A stretch of DNA of 64,000 nucleotides from Periweissella beninensis. GTDB lineage: Bacteria > Bacillota > Bacilli > Lactobacillales > Lactobacillaceae. The position numbers were made by a program, and so were the translations under genes. Of this stretch, positions 45,580 to 55,637 are shown piece after piece; the first letter of the stretch is position 1, and each line of letters begins with the position of its first letter. Below the pieces are notes generated by a model. It made no database searches and was not told the origin of the DNA. It saw only the letters and a program-made list of their open reading frames with translations. The DNA lies in the NCBI RefSeq assembly GCF_016908275.1, contig NZ_JAFBDN010000004.1, forward strand, positions 62,001 through 126,000, in the 5' to 3' direction.

Positions 45580-47256
45580 ATGCACAAAGTTGATATTCGC
45601 CCCGATGAAGCAGCAGTATATGCTGTTGGTGGTCTTGGTGAAATTGGAAAAAATACATATGGTATTCAGTATGGTGATGAAATCATCGTGGTTGATGCTG
45701 GTATTAAATTTCCAGAAGATGAGTTATTGGGAATTGATTATGTAATTCCTGATTATACCTACCTTAAAGAAAATGTTGAAAAAATTAAGGCTTTGGTAAT
45801 TACTCATGGTCACGAAGACCACATTGGAGCAATCCATTACTTTTTAAACGCCGTCAACGTTCCCGTGTATGCTGGTCCACTTGCCCTTGCTTTAATTAAG
45901 GGGAAACTGGAAGAACATGGATTATTAAACAGTACCGAGCTACATGAAATTAATGAAGATACTGTTTTGCAATATGATCATTTAAAAGTTGAATTTTTCC
46001 GCACAACTCACTCAATTCCAGACACATTTGGGGTCGCAGTCACAACACCAGTTGGGGTCATTGTGGAAACTGGGGACTTTAAATTCGATCTGACACCAAC
46101 GACTAAACAGCCACCTAACTTACAAAAAATGGCTAAATTTGGGGCCGAAGGTGTATTAGCCCTGCTTTCAGATTCAACGAATGCTGAACGGGCAGAATTT
46201 ACTAAGTCTGAACAGTTTGTCGCTAATTCTATCAAAAAGATTTTTAAAAATATTGATGGTCGGATTATTTTTGCAACTTTTGCCTCAAATTTATCGCGTG
46301 TGAAGGTCGCTGCTGAAGTTGCCATTGCTGAAGGTCGTAAAATCGCTGTTTTTGGCCGTTCAATGGAAACTGCTATCAATAATGGCCGCGAATTAGGTTA
46401 TTTAAACATTCCGGATGAAGCCTTAGTTGATGCTTATGAAATTAATCACTTACCTGCTGAAGAAGTCATGATTTTATGTACTGGTTCGCAAGGGGAACCT
46501 ATGGCTGCCCTCGCACGGATTGCCAATGGTACACACCGGCAGGTCACCATTCAGCCAAATGATACCGTTATCTTTAGTTCTTCACCCATTCCTGGTAATA
46601 CCCAATCAGTTAATCGGGTTATCAACGAACTAGAAGAAGCTGGAGCCAATGTAATTCATGGTAAGATTAATAATATTCATACTTCCGGTCACGGTGGCCA
46701 AGAAGAGCAAAAACTCATGCTTTCACTAATTAAGCCAAAATTCTTTATGCCAATTCATGGTGAATATCGAATGCTTAAAGTGCACGCTGGTTTAGCTGAA
46801 GAAATTGGAGTTTTACATGAAAATACGTTTGTTTTGGATAATGGTGATGTATTAGCTCTGACTAAGGACACTGCGCGTGTCGCTGGTAAATTCCCGGCTA
46901 ACGATGTTTATGTTGATGGTAATGGCATTGGTGATATTGGAAATGTTGTTTTACGCGATCGCCAAATGCTCTCCCAAGATGGCTTAGTTGTCGTTGTTGC
47001 AACGATTGACTTAGCACGTAAAGAAATTACGGCTGGTCCTGACCTCCTTTCACGTGGCTTTGTTTACATGCGGGAATCTGGAGAAATGATTAATGAAGGT
47101 CGTAAAAGAGTCTTTTGGGCTATCCGACATGCCATGGAAAATCCTAACGCAACTGAAAACACGATTAGAATGGCTATTATCGAAGATCTACAAGCCTTTT
47201 TATATGAAAAGACTGAACGGCGGCCAATGATTTTGCCAATGTTTATCATGATTTAA
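45580..47256 (+). CDS. rnjA: Ribonuclease J1
   Basis: The protein is 558 residues. The metallo-beta-lactamase core has THGHEDHIG (His76, His78, Asp80, His81 bind zinc), the beta-CASP part contains ATFASNLSRVKVA, STNAERAEFTKSE and SPIPGNTQSVNR, with HTSGHGGQEEQKLM and PIHGEYRML near 370-390. It is an endo- and 5'-3' exoribonuclease in RNA decay and rRNA maturation. RNase J1 rather than J2 is inferred from the rpoY neighbour. GGAG about ten bases upstream serves as ribosome binding site. Confidence 0.97.
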   Translation: MHKVDIRPDEAAVYAVGGLGEIGKNTYGIQYGDEIIVVDAGIKFPEDELLGIDYVIPDYTYLKENVEKIKALVITHGHEDHIGAIHYFLNAVNVPVYAGPLALALIKGKLEEHGLLNSTELHEINEDTVLQYDHLKVEFFRTTHSIPDTFGVAVTTPVGVIVETGDFKFDLTPTTKQPPNLQKMAKFGAEGVLALLSDSTNAERAEFTKSEQFVANSIKKIFKNIDGRIIFATFASNLSRVKVAAEVAIAEGRKIAVFGRSMETAINNGRELGYLNIPDEALVDAYEINHLPAEEVMILCTGSQGEPMAALARIANGTHRQVTIQPNDTVIFSSSPIPGNTQSVNRVINELEEAGANVIHGKINNIHTSGHGGQEEQKLMLSLIKPKFFMPIHGEYRMLKVHAGLAEEIGVLHENTFVLDNGDVLALTKDTARVAGKFPANDVYVDGNGIGDIGNVVLRDRQMLSQDGLVVVVATIDLARKEITAGPDLLSRGFVYMRESGEMINEGRKRVFWAIRHAMENPNATENTIRMAIIEDLQAFLYEKTERRPMILPMFIMI

Positions 47257-47313
47257 GGTCCAAGCACTTTGAAATCACGCTTTTGGTCAAATGGTACTGC
47301 TAGCGTAGCTCAT

Positions 47314-47354
47314 AAAAAAACAACTAGTTCATAATTTGAATTAGTTGTTTTTTT
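47314..47354. terminator. Bidirectional terminator between rnjA and the ABC exporter
   Basis: AAAACAACTAGTTCA pairs with TTGAATTAGTTGTTTT (one wobble), with seven A before and seven T after. It serves the two convergent genes. Confidence 0.9.
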
Positions 47355-47411
47355 AATTTTTATTTTTACAACCTTGAAACAGTGATATTCGTTGATATTG
47401 TATTACTTATA

Positions 47412-49007
47412 TTATTTTTTTATAGTAACATCATCGTCCATATAATCATTGAAATTGATGACCATATCGTAACGTTTCAAATTTGCTGGTTCATAATGGT
47501 GAATCACTTCAATAAAAGTAAAATTTGACCTGAACAGATAGTCATGAATCACCTTCGATGTTGTTTTATCCAATGAGGCATTGATTTCGTCTAACAATAG
47601 AATCGGCCGATTAGCCAAAATTGCTCTTGCCAGTTCGATTCGCGCTAATTGACCACCAGATAGTTGATCGGCATTATCGCCCAGCTGATAGTCTAGCCCT
47701 TTTTCTGTGATGAGTTTACCCAAATCTAAGCCTTCACACACTGCAATAACTTTTTCCTTTTCAAGAGGGACACCCAAGGTCAAGTTAAACCACATGGTAT
47801 CCGCAAAGATTACGGCACTCTGACTCGAATAAGCAAACAAATTAGTAAATGAACCCTTGGTGACCTCTTTTTGATTAAGCATGATTCTTTGCGCTTGTCC
47901 ATAATCCCCATACATCAAAAATTGAAGTAATGTTGATTTGCCAGAGCCAGATGGTCCAATTAATGCAATTTTTTGGCCGTTACTGAGAGTAAAACTAATA
48001 TTACTTGCCAGACTGTTTTGTTGACGTTTTAATGAAAGATTGTCAACCTGCAAATGATTGAAATGACTGAGTTCAACGGTGTTTATCGTTTTGTGATTAT
48101 TCTTTCTCGTAAAACGTTTTATCTTTGCTACAATTTCCTTAGTCGTTGATAAATTATTACGCTGATTTAGGATTTGTAGAATTGGATTAGTAAAGGAATT
48201 AGATAGTTGCGTAATTGCAAAAAGTGCTCCTAAACTTGTCTGTCCCTTGATAACCAAAATAATTCCAATGGAAAAAGGTAATAAGAAAGTTCCACCAATT
48301 GCGATAATATTAAGATACGCATTAGTATTATTATTAAGTAAATTCATTTTGGCTAATTTTTCTTCTAAGTGGCTAATCGTCCCTTTACTCTGCATAACTG
48401 CGCTATCTTGTTGGCCATATAAATTAAAAGTTCCTGTTCCAGCTAACAAGTTTTTGGTTTGATTAACGTATTGTTTATTAGCAGTTGTCCATTCTCTAGA
48501 GGCTTTTTGAATTCCTTTTTGAAAAAAATTAGAAGCAATCGTTGGTAGAATGGATCCAAGTAAGAAAATAAGTGTAATTCCAATGTTCAAGTACAGTGCA
48601 TAACTTAGCGCCAAAATAACTGTATAAAGATTAATCAAGATTTCAATCTCAGACTCGTATCGATTCGTTTCGAGTAGTTTAAAATCATTTGTCAAAAAAC
48701 CTAAATTCGAACTGTCTTCCTTTTTATTGAGTAGCATTCCTCGCAGTATATTCGTTCTTAGTACAGTGTTTGTCTGCTTGATTGCGTCAGCCTTAAGATA
48801 ATTGAAAATCAAATTAGCGGCCAAAACGATAATTAACGCTACCAAAATTTCAATAAAAAAAGTAGATACTTTAGCAAACTGGTGACGGGTCGCCATATTT
48901 GTCAAAGTGCCAACAATGTATGCCATAATAATATTTTCTGTACTGTAGATTAAGCCAAAAAAATTCAGCCAGAAAAACTTATAATGTGAATAATTCTGAT
49001 ATATCAT
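47412..49007 (-). CDS. ABC half-transporter (membrane domain plus ATPase)
   Basis: The protein is 531 residues. An exporter-type membrane domain of six segments (about 1-300) is followed by an ATPase: Walker A GPSGSGKST near 353, signature LSGGQLARIELARA near 454, Walker B ILLLDEINASLD near 476 and H-loop IHHYE. It probably works as a homodimer or with a partner not in the window. Lactobacilli have many such short exporters of unknown substrate, some linked to peptides. Ribosome binding site AGGAGGAAAA. It directly adjoins the SolA fragment, suggesting it arrived by recombination. Confidence 0.88.
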   Translation of the reverse strand: MIYQNYSHYKFFWLNFFGLIYSTENIIMAYIVGTLTNMATRHQFAKVSTFFIEILVALIIVLAANLIFNYLKADAIKQTNTVLRTNILRGMLLNKKEDSSNLGFLTNDFKLLETNRYESEIEILINLYTVILALSYALYLNIGITLIFLLGSILPTIASNFFQKGIQKASREWTTANKQYVNQTKNLLAGTGTFNLYGQQDSAVMQSKGTISHLEEKLAKMNLLNNNTNAYLNIIAIGGTFLLPFSIGIILVIKGQTSLGALFAITQLSNSFTNPILQILNQRNNLSTTKEIVAKIKRFTRKNNHKTINTVELSHFNHLQVDNLSLKRQQNSLASNISFTLSNGQKIALIGPSGSGKSTLLQFLMYGDYGQAQRIMLNQKEVTKGSFTNLFAYSSQSAVIFADTMWFNLTLGVPLEKEKVIAVCEGLDLGKLITEKGLDYQLGDNADQLSGGQLARIELARAILANRPILLLDEINASLDKTTSKVIHDYLFRSNFTFIEVIHHYEPANLKRYDMVINFNDYMDDDVTIKK

Positions 49008-49190
49008 TCTTTTTCCTCCTAGGCTTTATTAAACACAAATTCAGTCTATATTTAATGTTTGCGCCTTTTATATTAGTTTCATGCCATTGTTTTATCATTT
49101 TTTACTCATTTTATTTTAGACCTATGATAATATTAAATCAAGCTAAATTTTATTTTGATAATTAATGCTTATTAAATATCAAAGACAAAT

Positions 49191-49232
49191 AATCAGCCAC
49201 TAATTGCATTATGCAATTGGTGGCTGATTTGT
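49191..49232. terminator. Long hairpin, possible terminator of the pur–fhs transcript
   Basis: AATCAGCCACTAATTGCA pairs with TGCAATTGGTGGCTGATT (one wobble) around a TTA loop. T runs are weak on both sides, but it is the first strong hairpin after fhs and the SolA fragment. Confidence 0.55.
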
Positions 49233-49253
49233 AATATTAGTAAAGTTTAATTG

Positions 49254-49454
49254 CTAGTATAACAACGGAATATAGGTTGCCCCTTCACCATAGGCCTGCC
49301 GAATTATTCTAGTTTCACCATGGTGAGATCTTTGGGTATGGGGTGGTTGATTGGCATCAATGGCTAATACTTTTAAGCCTTGTTTAGCTGCATAATAACT
49401 AGCACTAGCTCCCACCGAACCACTACCAATAAGAATTAGATCATAGGTTTCATT
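49254..49454 (-). pseudogene. SolA-like FAD-dependent amine oxidase, N-terminal fragment
   Basis: On the minus strand 66 codons read [18 protein letters not shown] (FAD-binding dinucleotide motif), [20 protein letters not shown] and [20 protein letters not shown], then TAG. This matches the N terminus of N-methyltryptophan/sarcosine oxidase (SolA) enzymes, which have about 370-390 residues. There is no in-frame start codon: the only ATG near the front is in another frame. The remaining 300 or so residues are missing. A degraded remnant. Confidence 0.85.
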
Positions 49455-49528
49455 CTTATTTATTCCTCAAGCATCGATTTGTTTTCATTTATTATAACGC
49501 TTAATTAACCAACTTCCATCAATTTTAA

Positions 49529-51193
49529 TTAGAATAAACCGGTAATCGTTTCACCGTCTGGTAATAAATCAATATGATTAGCAGCTGGATCGGCTGGCAA
49601 ACCAGGCATCGTAAGGATATTCCCAGTTAACGCCACAATAAAACCAGCGCCAAGTTTTGGCACCAGTGTTTTTATATGGATAGTAAAATCACGCGGTGCC
49701 CCTAGTGCCTGAGCATCATCCGATAATGAATACTGCGTTTTTGCCATGACCACTGGTAGTTTATCCCATCCATATTTGGCAAATGTCTTTAATTCACGCA
49801 ATGCTTTCGGGCTGTACTCAACCTTACTACCACCATAAATTTCTGTCACAATTTTTTCAATTTTGGTCGTTAAAGCATCCTCACTAGCATACAATGGTCG
49901 TAGTTGACTGGCTTTTTCCGTTAATTTAATCACCTCAGCTGCTAAGGCATTAGCCCCTGCACCACCTTTGGCCCAAACATCAGTTGGAATTGCCTTAACA
50001 TCAAATTGTTGTGTGTAATTTGCAATTAACGCCAATTCAGCTGGCGTATCACTACTAAATTCATTAATGGCAACAACAACTGGTAAGTCATAACGTTGCA
50101 TGCTTTGGATATGTCGCCCTAAGTTAGCTAATCCAGTAGTTAACGCGGCAATATTAGGTGTTGTTAAATCGCTTTTAGCTTGACCACCATGCATTTTTAA
50201 AGCCCGTACTGTGGCAACAATGACCACCGCACTAGGGGCTTTGCCGAGTTTAGGTACTTTGATATCTAGAAATTTTTCGGCTCCTAAGTCAGCCCCAAAA
50301 CCACCTTCTGTTACAGCAATTTCACCTAATTGGAGAGCCGCTTTGGTTGCTTGCACTGAATTCGTACCTTGGGCAATATTAGCAAATGGTCCGCCATGCA
50401 TAATTACCGGCGTTTGTGCAAGTGTTTGAACCAAGTTCGGCTTAATCGCATCTTTTAATAAAACAGTTAATGCTCCGGCAACATCTAATTGGGCTACAGT
50501 AACTGGTTCTTTATCATACGTGTAACCAACAACGATTGCTTCAATTCGGTGTTTTAAATCTGGTAAGTCCGTTGCTAATGTCAAAATAGCCATTAATTCA
50601 GAAGCAACTGTAATATCAAAACCATCTTCACGGACAATTCCACTAGTTGGCCCCCCTAGACCAATCGTTGTGTGCCGTAATGCACGGTCATTAATATCTA
50701 ATACGCGTTTCCATAAAATACGGCGAGGATCAAGTCTTAAGGTGTTCCCTTGATACATGTGGTTGTCAATTAGCGCAGCTAAAGTATTATGCGCCGTTGT
50801 TAGTGCATGAAAATCCCCTGTAAAGTGCAGATTAATTTTATCCATGGGAATAACTTGGCTGAAGCCACCACCGGTTGCACCACCCTTCATCCCCATGACA
50901 GGGCCTAGTGATGGTTCACGCAAAGCAATCACGGTTTTTTTACCAGCTTGTGTGAGCGCATCGCCTAAGCCAACCGTTACTGTCGATTTTCCTTCACCAG
51001 CAGGGGTTGGATTAATCGAAGTGACTAGCACCAATTTACCAGTCATGGGATCATTTTTTCGGTTTTTTAAATCTAGTTTGGCCATATAATGCCCATATGG
51101 TTCAATTTCTTGAGGCGCTAAGCCGAGATTAGTTGCAATTTCATTAATGGGGGCAATCTTGGCTGCCTGGGCAATTTCAATATCTGATAACAT
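49529..51193 (-). CDS. fhs: Formate–tetrahydrofolate ligase
   Basis: The protein is 554 residues. ATP-binding [18 protein letters not shown] near 63, [18 protein letters not shown] near 94, [14 protein letters not shown] near 125, and [10 protein letters not shown] near the C terminus. It makes 10-formyl-THF from formate and ATP, which PurN and PurH consume. It lies 35 bases after purD in the same orientation, so it is the last gene of the purine operon. Ribosome binding site GAGG. Confidence 0.97.
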   Translation of the reverse strand: MLSDIEIAQAAKIAPINEIATNLGLAPQEIEPYGHYMAKLDLKNRKNDPMTGKLVLVTSINPTPAGEGKSTVTVGLGDALTQAGKKTVIALREPSLGPVMGMKGGATGGGFSQVIPMDKINLHFTGDFHALTTAHNTLAALIDNHMYQGNTLRLDPRRILWKRVLDINDRALRHTTIGLGGPTSGIVREDGFDITVASELMAILTLATDLPDLKHRIEAIVVGYTYDKEPVTVAQLDVAGALTVLLKDAIKPNLVQTLAQTPVIMHGGPFANIAQGTNSVQATKAALQLGEIAVTEGGFGADLGAEKFLDIKVPKLGKAPSAVVIVATVRALKMHGGQAKSDLTTPNIAALTTGLANLGRHIQSMQRYDLPVVVAINEFSSDTPAELALIANYTQQFDVKAIPTDVWAKGGAGANALAAEVIKLTEKASQLRPLYASEDALTTKIEKIVTEIYGGSKVEYSPKALRELKTFAKYGWDKLPVVMAKTQYSLSDDAQALGAPRDFTIHIKTLVPKLGAGFIVALTGNILTMPGLPADPAANHIDLLPDGETITGLF

Positions 51194-51228
51194 TTAAGTA
51201 AGTACCTCACTCAGTTTTAATTTAATGA

Positions 51229-52482
51229 TTAATTTTTGGTTAGTGCCTTATTACCAATATCATGACGATATTGTAATTGTGTTTGACTAGCCGCTAGGAT
51301 TTGATAGATTTGTTCTTGTGCTGCTGTAATTGTATTAGCAGCTGTCACTAACGTCGCAACCCGACCACCCGCTGTCACGAAACCGGCATCTGTTTTAGTG
51401 ACACTGGCATAGTTAACTTGCGTTAATCCTGAATTACTTAGTGTTGGTAAAAGATCACCACTGACTGAATTTTGTGGATATCCTTGCGCTGCAAGAACAA
51501 CACCTAGATAGTATTTATCAGTTTGCCATTTAGCAACTACGGGTTCACCGGTAACTAACTTATTGAGTAATTCATATAAATCCCCTTCTAATTGTGGCAA
51601 CAGTACTTGTGCTTCAGGATCACCAAACCGTACATTAAATTCAATTACCTTAGGACCGGTACTTGTTTGCATGACCCCGGTATATAAAACACCGGTGAAG
51701 GGGCGACCTAATGCTTGCATCGCGGCTAGTGTTGGTTTCACAATCTCATCAATAGCAACCTGTTTAATTATATCATCAAATTGTGGTAGTGGGCTATAGG
51801 CACCCATCCCCCCTGTATTAGGACCTAAATCATTGTCCAAAAGTCGTTTATGATCTTGGGCTAAGGGCAACGTAATCAGCTGCTTTTCCCCAACTAATGT
51901 AAATAACGAAAATTCTTCACCTGTCAAATACTCTTCAATCACAAGTTTAGCGGTCGGGTTATTTTGATATAGTTTTGTCAAATAAGTTTGAGCCACTTGT
52001 TGACTTTTAATTATCGTCACACCTTTACCGAAAGCCAAGCCATCCAACTTAAAAACCAAGGGAAAGGTTTGCGTCGCAATGTAGGCTTGTGCCGTTGCTA
52101 AATCAGTAACGACTTGATACTGCGCAGTCGGAATGGCTGCATTCGATAATAATTCCTTAGTAAATGATTTTGAACCTTCTAGTATGGCTGCCGCTTTATT
52201 AGGCCCAAAAATTTTTAACTTAGCCGTGTTAAAAGCATCTACAACACCAGCCATTAAAGCATCTTCCATTCCTACAACGGTTAAGTCAATCGCTTTTTGT
52301 TGCGCAAAAGTCACTAAACTAGCAATATCCGTGACAGCAATTGGAACTACCGTAATTCCAGTTTCAGTCATACCAGGATTACCCGGTGCCACAAAAACCT
52401 GTGTCACTTGCGAACTAGCTAATAATTGTTGGGCGAGAGCATGTTCCCGTGCCCCATTGCCAATTACCAATACCTGTGCCAT
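51229..52482 (-). CDS. purD: Phosphoribosylamine–glycine ligase
   Basis: The protein is 417 residues. ATP-grasp enzyme: VLVIGNGAREHALA at the N terminus, FGPNKAAAILEGSKSFTKEL near 92, FKLDGLAFGKGVTI near 142, LGPNTGGMGAYSP near 220 and FNVRFGDPEAQVLLPQL near 285. It makes GAR, the second step of purine synthesis. It follows purH by ten bases. Confidence 0.97.
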   Translation of the reverse strand: MAQVLVIGNGAREHALAQQLLASSQVTQVFVAPGNPGMTETGITVVPIAVTDIASLVTFAQQKAIDLTVVGMEDALMAGVVDAFNTAKLKIFGPNKAAAILEGSKSFTKELLSNAAIPTAQYQVVTDLATAQAYIATQTFPLVFKLDGLAFGKGVTIIKSQQVAQTYLTKLYQNNPTAKLVIEEYLTGEEFSLFTLVGEKQLITLPLAQDHKRLLDNDLGPNTGGMGAYSPLPQFDDIIKQVAIDEIVKPTLAAMQALGRPFTGVLYTGVMQTSTGPKVIEFNVRFGDPEAQVLLPQLEGDLYELLNKLVTGEPVVAKWQTDKYYLGVVLAAQGYPQNSVSGDLLPTLSNSGLTQVNYASVTKTDAGFVTAGGRVATLVTAANTITAAQEQIYQILAASQTQLQYRHDIGNKALTKN

Positions 52483-52492
52483 GTTATCACTC

Positions 52493-54022
52493 CTAATGTT
52501 TAAAGTGTCTTGTCTTTGAAAAGACTAGAACAATTCCTAATTCGTTAGCTTTATCAATGGATGCTTGATCTTTAATGGAACCACCTGGTTCGACAATAGC
52601 TTGAATCCCGTGAGCTGCAGCGTAGGCCACTGAATCAGCCATTGGAAAAAACGCATCTGAAGCTAGGACGGCCTCTTTAAAGGCTACTTTGGTTTGTGCT
52701 TTTTGAATGGCCATTTTGACCGAGTCAATCCGGTTTGGCTGCCCCGCTCCCATTCCAAGGGTCTGACCAGCCACGGCAACCATAATGGCATTTGATTTAA
52801 CATGTTTCACTGCTTTTTGGGCAAATACTAAACTAGCCAATTGATCGGCAGTTGGTTGTTTTTCCGACACAACTGTAAAATCAGACGCCCTTTCCGTTTC
52901 TAAATCACGATCTTGCACTAATACTCCTCCTAAAACAGACACAACATCTTTCATCGGTGCAATGGGTTGTGCAAATGGTAATTTTAACAGGCGCAAATTC
53001 TTTTTCTTAGCCAACTCAGCATAAGCTTCTGGTGTATAGCTCGGCGCAATAATAATTTCTAGGAAAATTTGGTGCATGGCTTGAGCCGTTTTTAAATCCA
53101 CTTCCCGGTTTAAAACCACAATTCCCCCAAAAATCGAAATATCATCAGCTTTAAAGGCTTTGTCCCAAGCATCATAAATAGTGTCTGCCTGACCAATACC
53201 AGCTGGGTTCATGTGCTTAAGGGTCACGACGGTCGGTTGATCAGTAAAATCAGCAATAATGCGTAATGCTGTATCAGCATCGCGTAAGTTATTATATGAA
53301 AGTTGTTTACCATGCATAATATCAGCCGATAAGATGGAATATGCTTCGGGCATGGCACTACGATATGCGGTGGCTTGTTGGTGACTGTTTTCACCATAGC
53401 GGAGATTAGCAAATTTTTCGTAGCTTAAAGTTAATTTTTCAGGAAATTCAGTTTCAGCAAGATACGTTGCGATTAAACTATCGTAAGCTGCCGTATGCGC
53501 AAAAACCTTAGCGGCAAAAGCTTTTCGAATGGGATTCGTTAGGCCATCAGTATGCAGTAATTCAAGAACTTTTTCATAATCTGTTGGGTCAATTACTGGT
53601 AAGACACTCACGTAGTTTTTGGCAGCTGATCTAAGCATTGATGGACCACCAATATCAATTTGCTCAATTGCTTGGGCTAATTTAATATCAGGTTGCTTAA
53701 TCGTTTCTTTAAATGGATACAGATTAACAACGACCAAATCAATTGGTGTAATTTGATGCTCTGCTAACGTTTGCATATGTGCTGGTAAGTCGCGCCGTGC
53801 TAAAAGACCAGCATGGACCCGGGGATGCAATGTTTTAACCCGTCCGTCCAACATCTCTGGAAACCCCGTCACATCGTCAATTGCTACGACCGGTAACCCG
53901 GCTTGGGCCAATACTTTTAATGTCCCCCCTGTTGAGACTAATTCAAAATCTAATGCGACCAGTTCCGTGGCAAATTCAACAATGCCCGTTTTATCTGAAA
54001 CACTAAGTAATGCCCGTTGCAT
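52493..54022 (-). CDS. purH: Bifunctional AICAR transformylase / IMP cyclohydrolase
   Basis: The protein is 509 residues. The cyclohydrolase part has [30 protein letters not shown] and VVNLYPF; the transformylase part has [23 protein letters not shown] and [12 protein letters not shown] near the C terminus. It carries out the last two steps to IMP using 10-formyl-THF. Confidence 0.98.
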   Translation of the reverse strand: MQRALLSVSDKTGIVEFATELVALDFELVSTGGTLKVLAQAGLPVVAIDDVTGFPEMLDGRVKTLHPRVHAGLLARRDLPAHMQTLAEHQITPIDLVVVNLYPFKETIKQPDIKLAQAIEQIDIGGPSMLRSAAKNYVSVLPVIDPTDYEKVLELLHTDGLTNPIRKAFAAKVFAHTAAYDSLIATYLAETEFPEKLTLSYEKFANLRYGENSHQQATAYRSAMPEAYSILSADIMHGKQLSYNNLRDADTALRIIADFTDQPTVVTLKHMNPAGIGQADTIYDAWDKAFKADDISIFGGIVVLNREVDLKTAQAMHQIFLEIIIAPSYTPEAYAELAKKKNLRLLKLPFAQPIAPMKDVVSVLGGVLVQDRDLETERASDFTVVSEKQPTADQLASLVFAQKAVKHVKSNAIMVAVAGQTLGMGAGQPNRIDSVKMAIQKAQTKVAFKEAVLASDAFFPMADSVAYAAAHGIQAIVEPGGSIKDQASIDKANELGIVLVFSKTRHFKH

Positions 54023-54028
54023 AATTTT

Positions 54029-54601
54029 TTATTCCTCCGAAAGTAATTTAGCTAAAACAGCTGGATAAAGTTGGTGTTCTGCGGCATGAATTCGTTTTTC
54101 AAGATCAGCTAAGGTATCCGTTGCCAACCGTGGTACCGTCATTTGCTGAATAATTGTGCCTGTATCAATACCAGTGTCAACATAGTGCACAGTAACACCA
54201 GTCAGCTTAACATTGGCCTGATAGGCATCTAAAATCCCGTGCCGACCAGGAAAATTTGGTAACAATGCCGGATGAATATTAATAATTTGGTTGGGATACG
54301 CTGTAATCAGTGTTGGTGTCAAAATACGCATATAACCGGCTAATAAAATGAGTGTAACTCGATGTAAATTAAGTTGTTCAATTATTGCTAATTCGGCCAA
54401 CTTTTTTTCAGCGTAAGCACGATAGTTCACAATAAACACCGGAATACCTAATGCTTGCGCCTTGGCAATAACTGGTGCGTTAGGTTGATCAACTACAACT
54501 AGACTAATTTTAGCGGGTAATTTTTGATTAATAATGGCTTGGTGCAAAGCACTAAAATTAGTGCCCGTTCCCGAGGCAAATATCGCAATTTTAGTCACCA
54601 T
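54029..54601 (-). CDS. purN: Phosphoribosylglycinamide formyltransferase
   Basis: The protein is 190 residues. KIAIFASGTGTNFSAL at the N terminus, LAGYMRILTPTLI near 85, NIHPALLPNFPGRHG near 106 and HYVDTGIDTG near 135 contain the catalytic Asn, His and Asp of the GART family. It formylates GAR. The ATG at 54601, with GGAG upstream, overlaps the end of purM by 11 bases. Confidence 0.97.
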   Translation of the reverse strand: MVTKIAIFASGTGTNFSALHQAIINQKLPAKISLVVVDQPNAPVIAKAQALGIPVFIVNYRAYAEKKLAELAIIEQLNLHRVTLILLAGYMRILTPTLITAYPNQIINIHPALLPNFPGRHGILDAYQANVKLTGVTVHYVDTGIDTGTIIQQMTVPRLATDTLADLEKRIHAAEHQLYPAVLAKLLSEE

Positions 54602-55637
54602 AATGAGCTTCTCCAATCATTGTTAGCCGTGTAGGTGTTGATGGTGATGCTTTTTTGATGTGTCCTATCACGTGTGCTTCTTCATTATGGGCTGCTAATT
54701 GGTTTAACACTTGGGTGACGTGTTCCGGTGCCACGATTAAACAAAAGCCAATTCCTAAATTAAAGGTCCGTAATAAATCATGAAACGTAAGCTTACCTAA
54801 TTGGGCCATAGTTTGATAAATCATCGGAATATGCCAACTGGTTAAATCTAGTTCAACTTGTACATCGGAACCAAAGGCACGCGGTAAATTTTCTAATAAA
54901 CCACCACCAGTAATATGAGCGGCCCCCTTAATTAGTTGCTTATCAATTAAAGGCAATACCGTTGGTCCATATAATTTAGTTGGATTTAGTAACGCTGCTT
55001 GAGTCTTTTTGGACAAATCAGCCCATTTTTTTTGCTGATCAGTAAGCAAAATTTTACGCGCAAGTGTAAAACCATTAGAATGTAACCCACTCGCTGCTAG
55101 ACCAATTACGACATCACCAACTTGTACTTTACTACCATCTAGTAGATCTTTTTTTTCAACAATTCCTACCGCAAAGCCAGCCAAATCATAATGATTTTTA
55201 CCGTATAAAGCAGGTAACTCAGCTGTTTCACCACCAATTAGAGCGGTTTTAGTCAGTTGACATGCCTGCGCAATACCACCTACAATCGTCGCTATTTGCT
55301 GGGGGTTCACATGATTAGTGCCAATATAATCAAGCAAAAATAATGGCTGTGCCCCTTGTGCTAAAATATCATTAACCACCATTGCTACTAAGTCTTGGCC
55401 AATTGTAGTATGATCTTGGGCTGCAATCGCCAATAAAAGTTTGGAACCAACACCGTCACTGCCGGCAACTAAAATTGGTTCTTTAAAATTAGCTGGTAGC
55501 GAAAATAAACTACCGAATGAACCTAAACCAGTTAGGACATGATCATTATGAGTTGCATTAACAGCCGCCTTCATTAAGTTAACTGCGGTATTACCGGCGC
55601 TAATATCAACTCCTGCTTGGGCATATGCATCTGTCAT
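54591..55637 (-). CDS. purM: Phosphoribosylformylglycinamidine cyclo-ligase (AIR synthase)
   Basis: The protein is 348 residues. AGVDISAGNTAV at the N terminus, LVAGSDGVGSKLLLA near 57, VNDILAQGAQPLFLLDYIGT near 88, IGGETAELP and HSNGFTLAR are AIR synthase motifs. Its start overlaps the purF stop by four bases. Confidence 0.98.
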   Translation of the reverse strand: MTDAYAQAGVDISAGNTAVNLMKAAVNATHNDHVLTGLGSFGSLFSLPANFKEPILVAGSDGVGSKLLLAIAAQDHTTIGQDLVAMVVNDILAQGAQPLFLLDYIGTNHVNPQQIATIVGGIAQACQLTKTALIGGETAELPALYGKNHYDLAGFAVGIVEKKDLLDGSKVQVGDVVIGLAASGLHSNGFTLARKILLTDQQKKWADLSKKTQAALLNPTKLYGPTVLPLIDKQLIKGAAHITGGGLLENLPRAFGSDVQVELDLTSWHIPMIYQTMAQLGKLTFHDLLRTFNLGIGFCLIVAPEHVTQVLNQLAAHNEEAHVIGHIKKASPSTPTRLTMIGEAHYGD

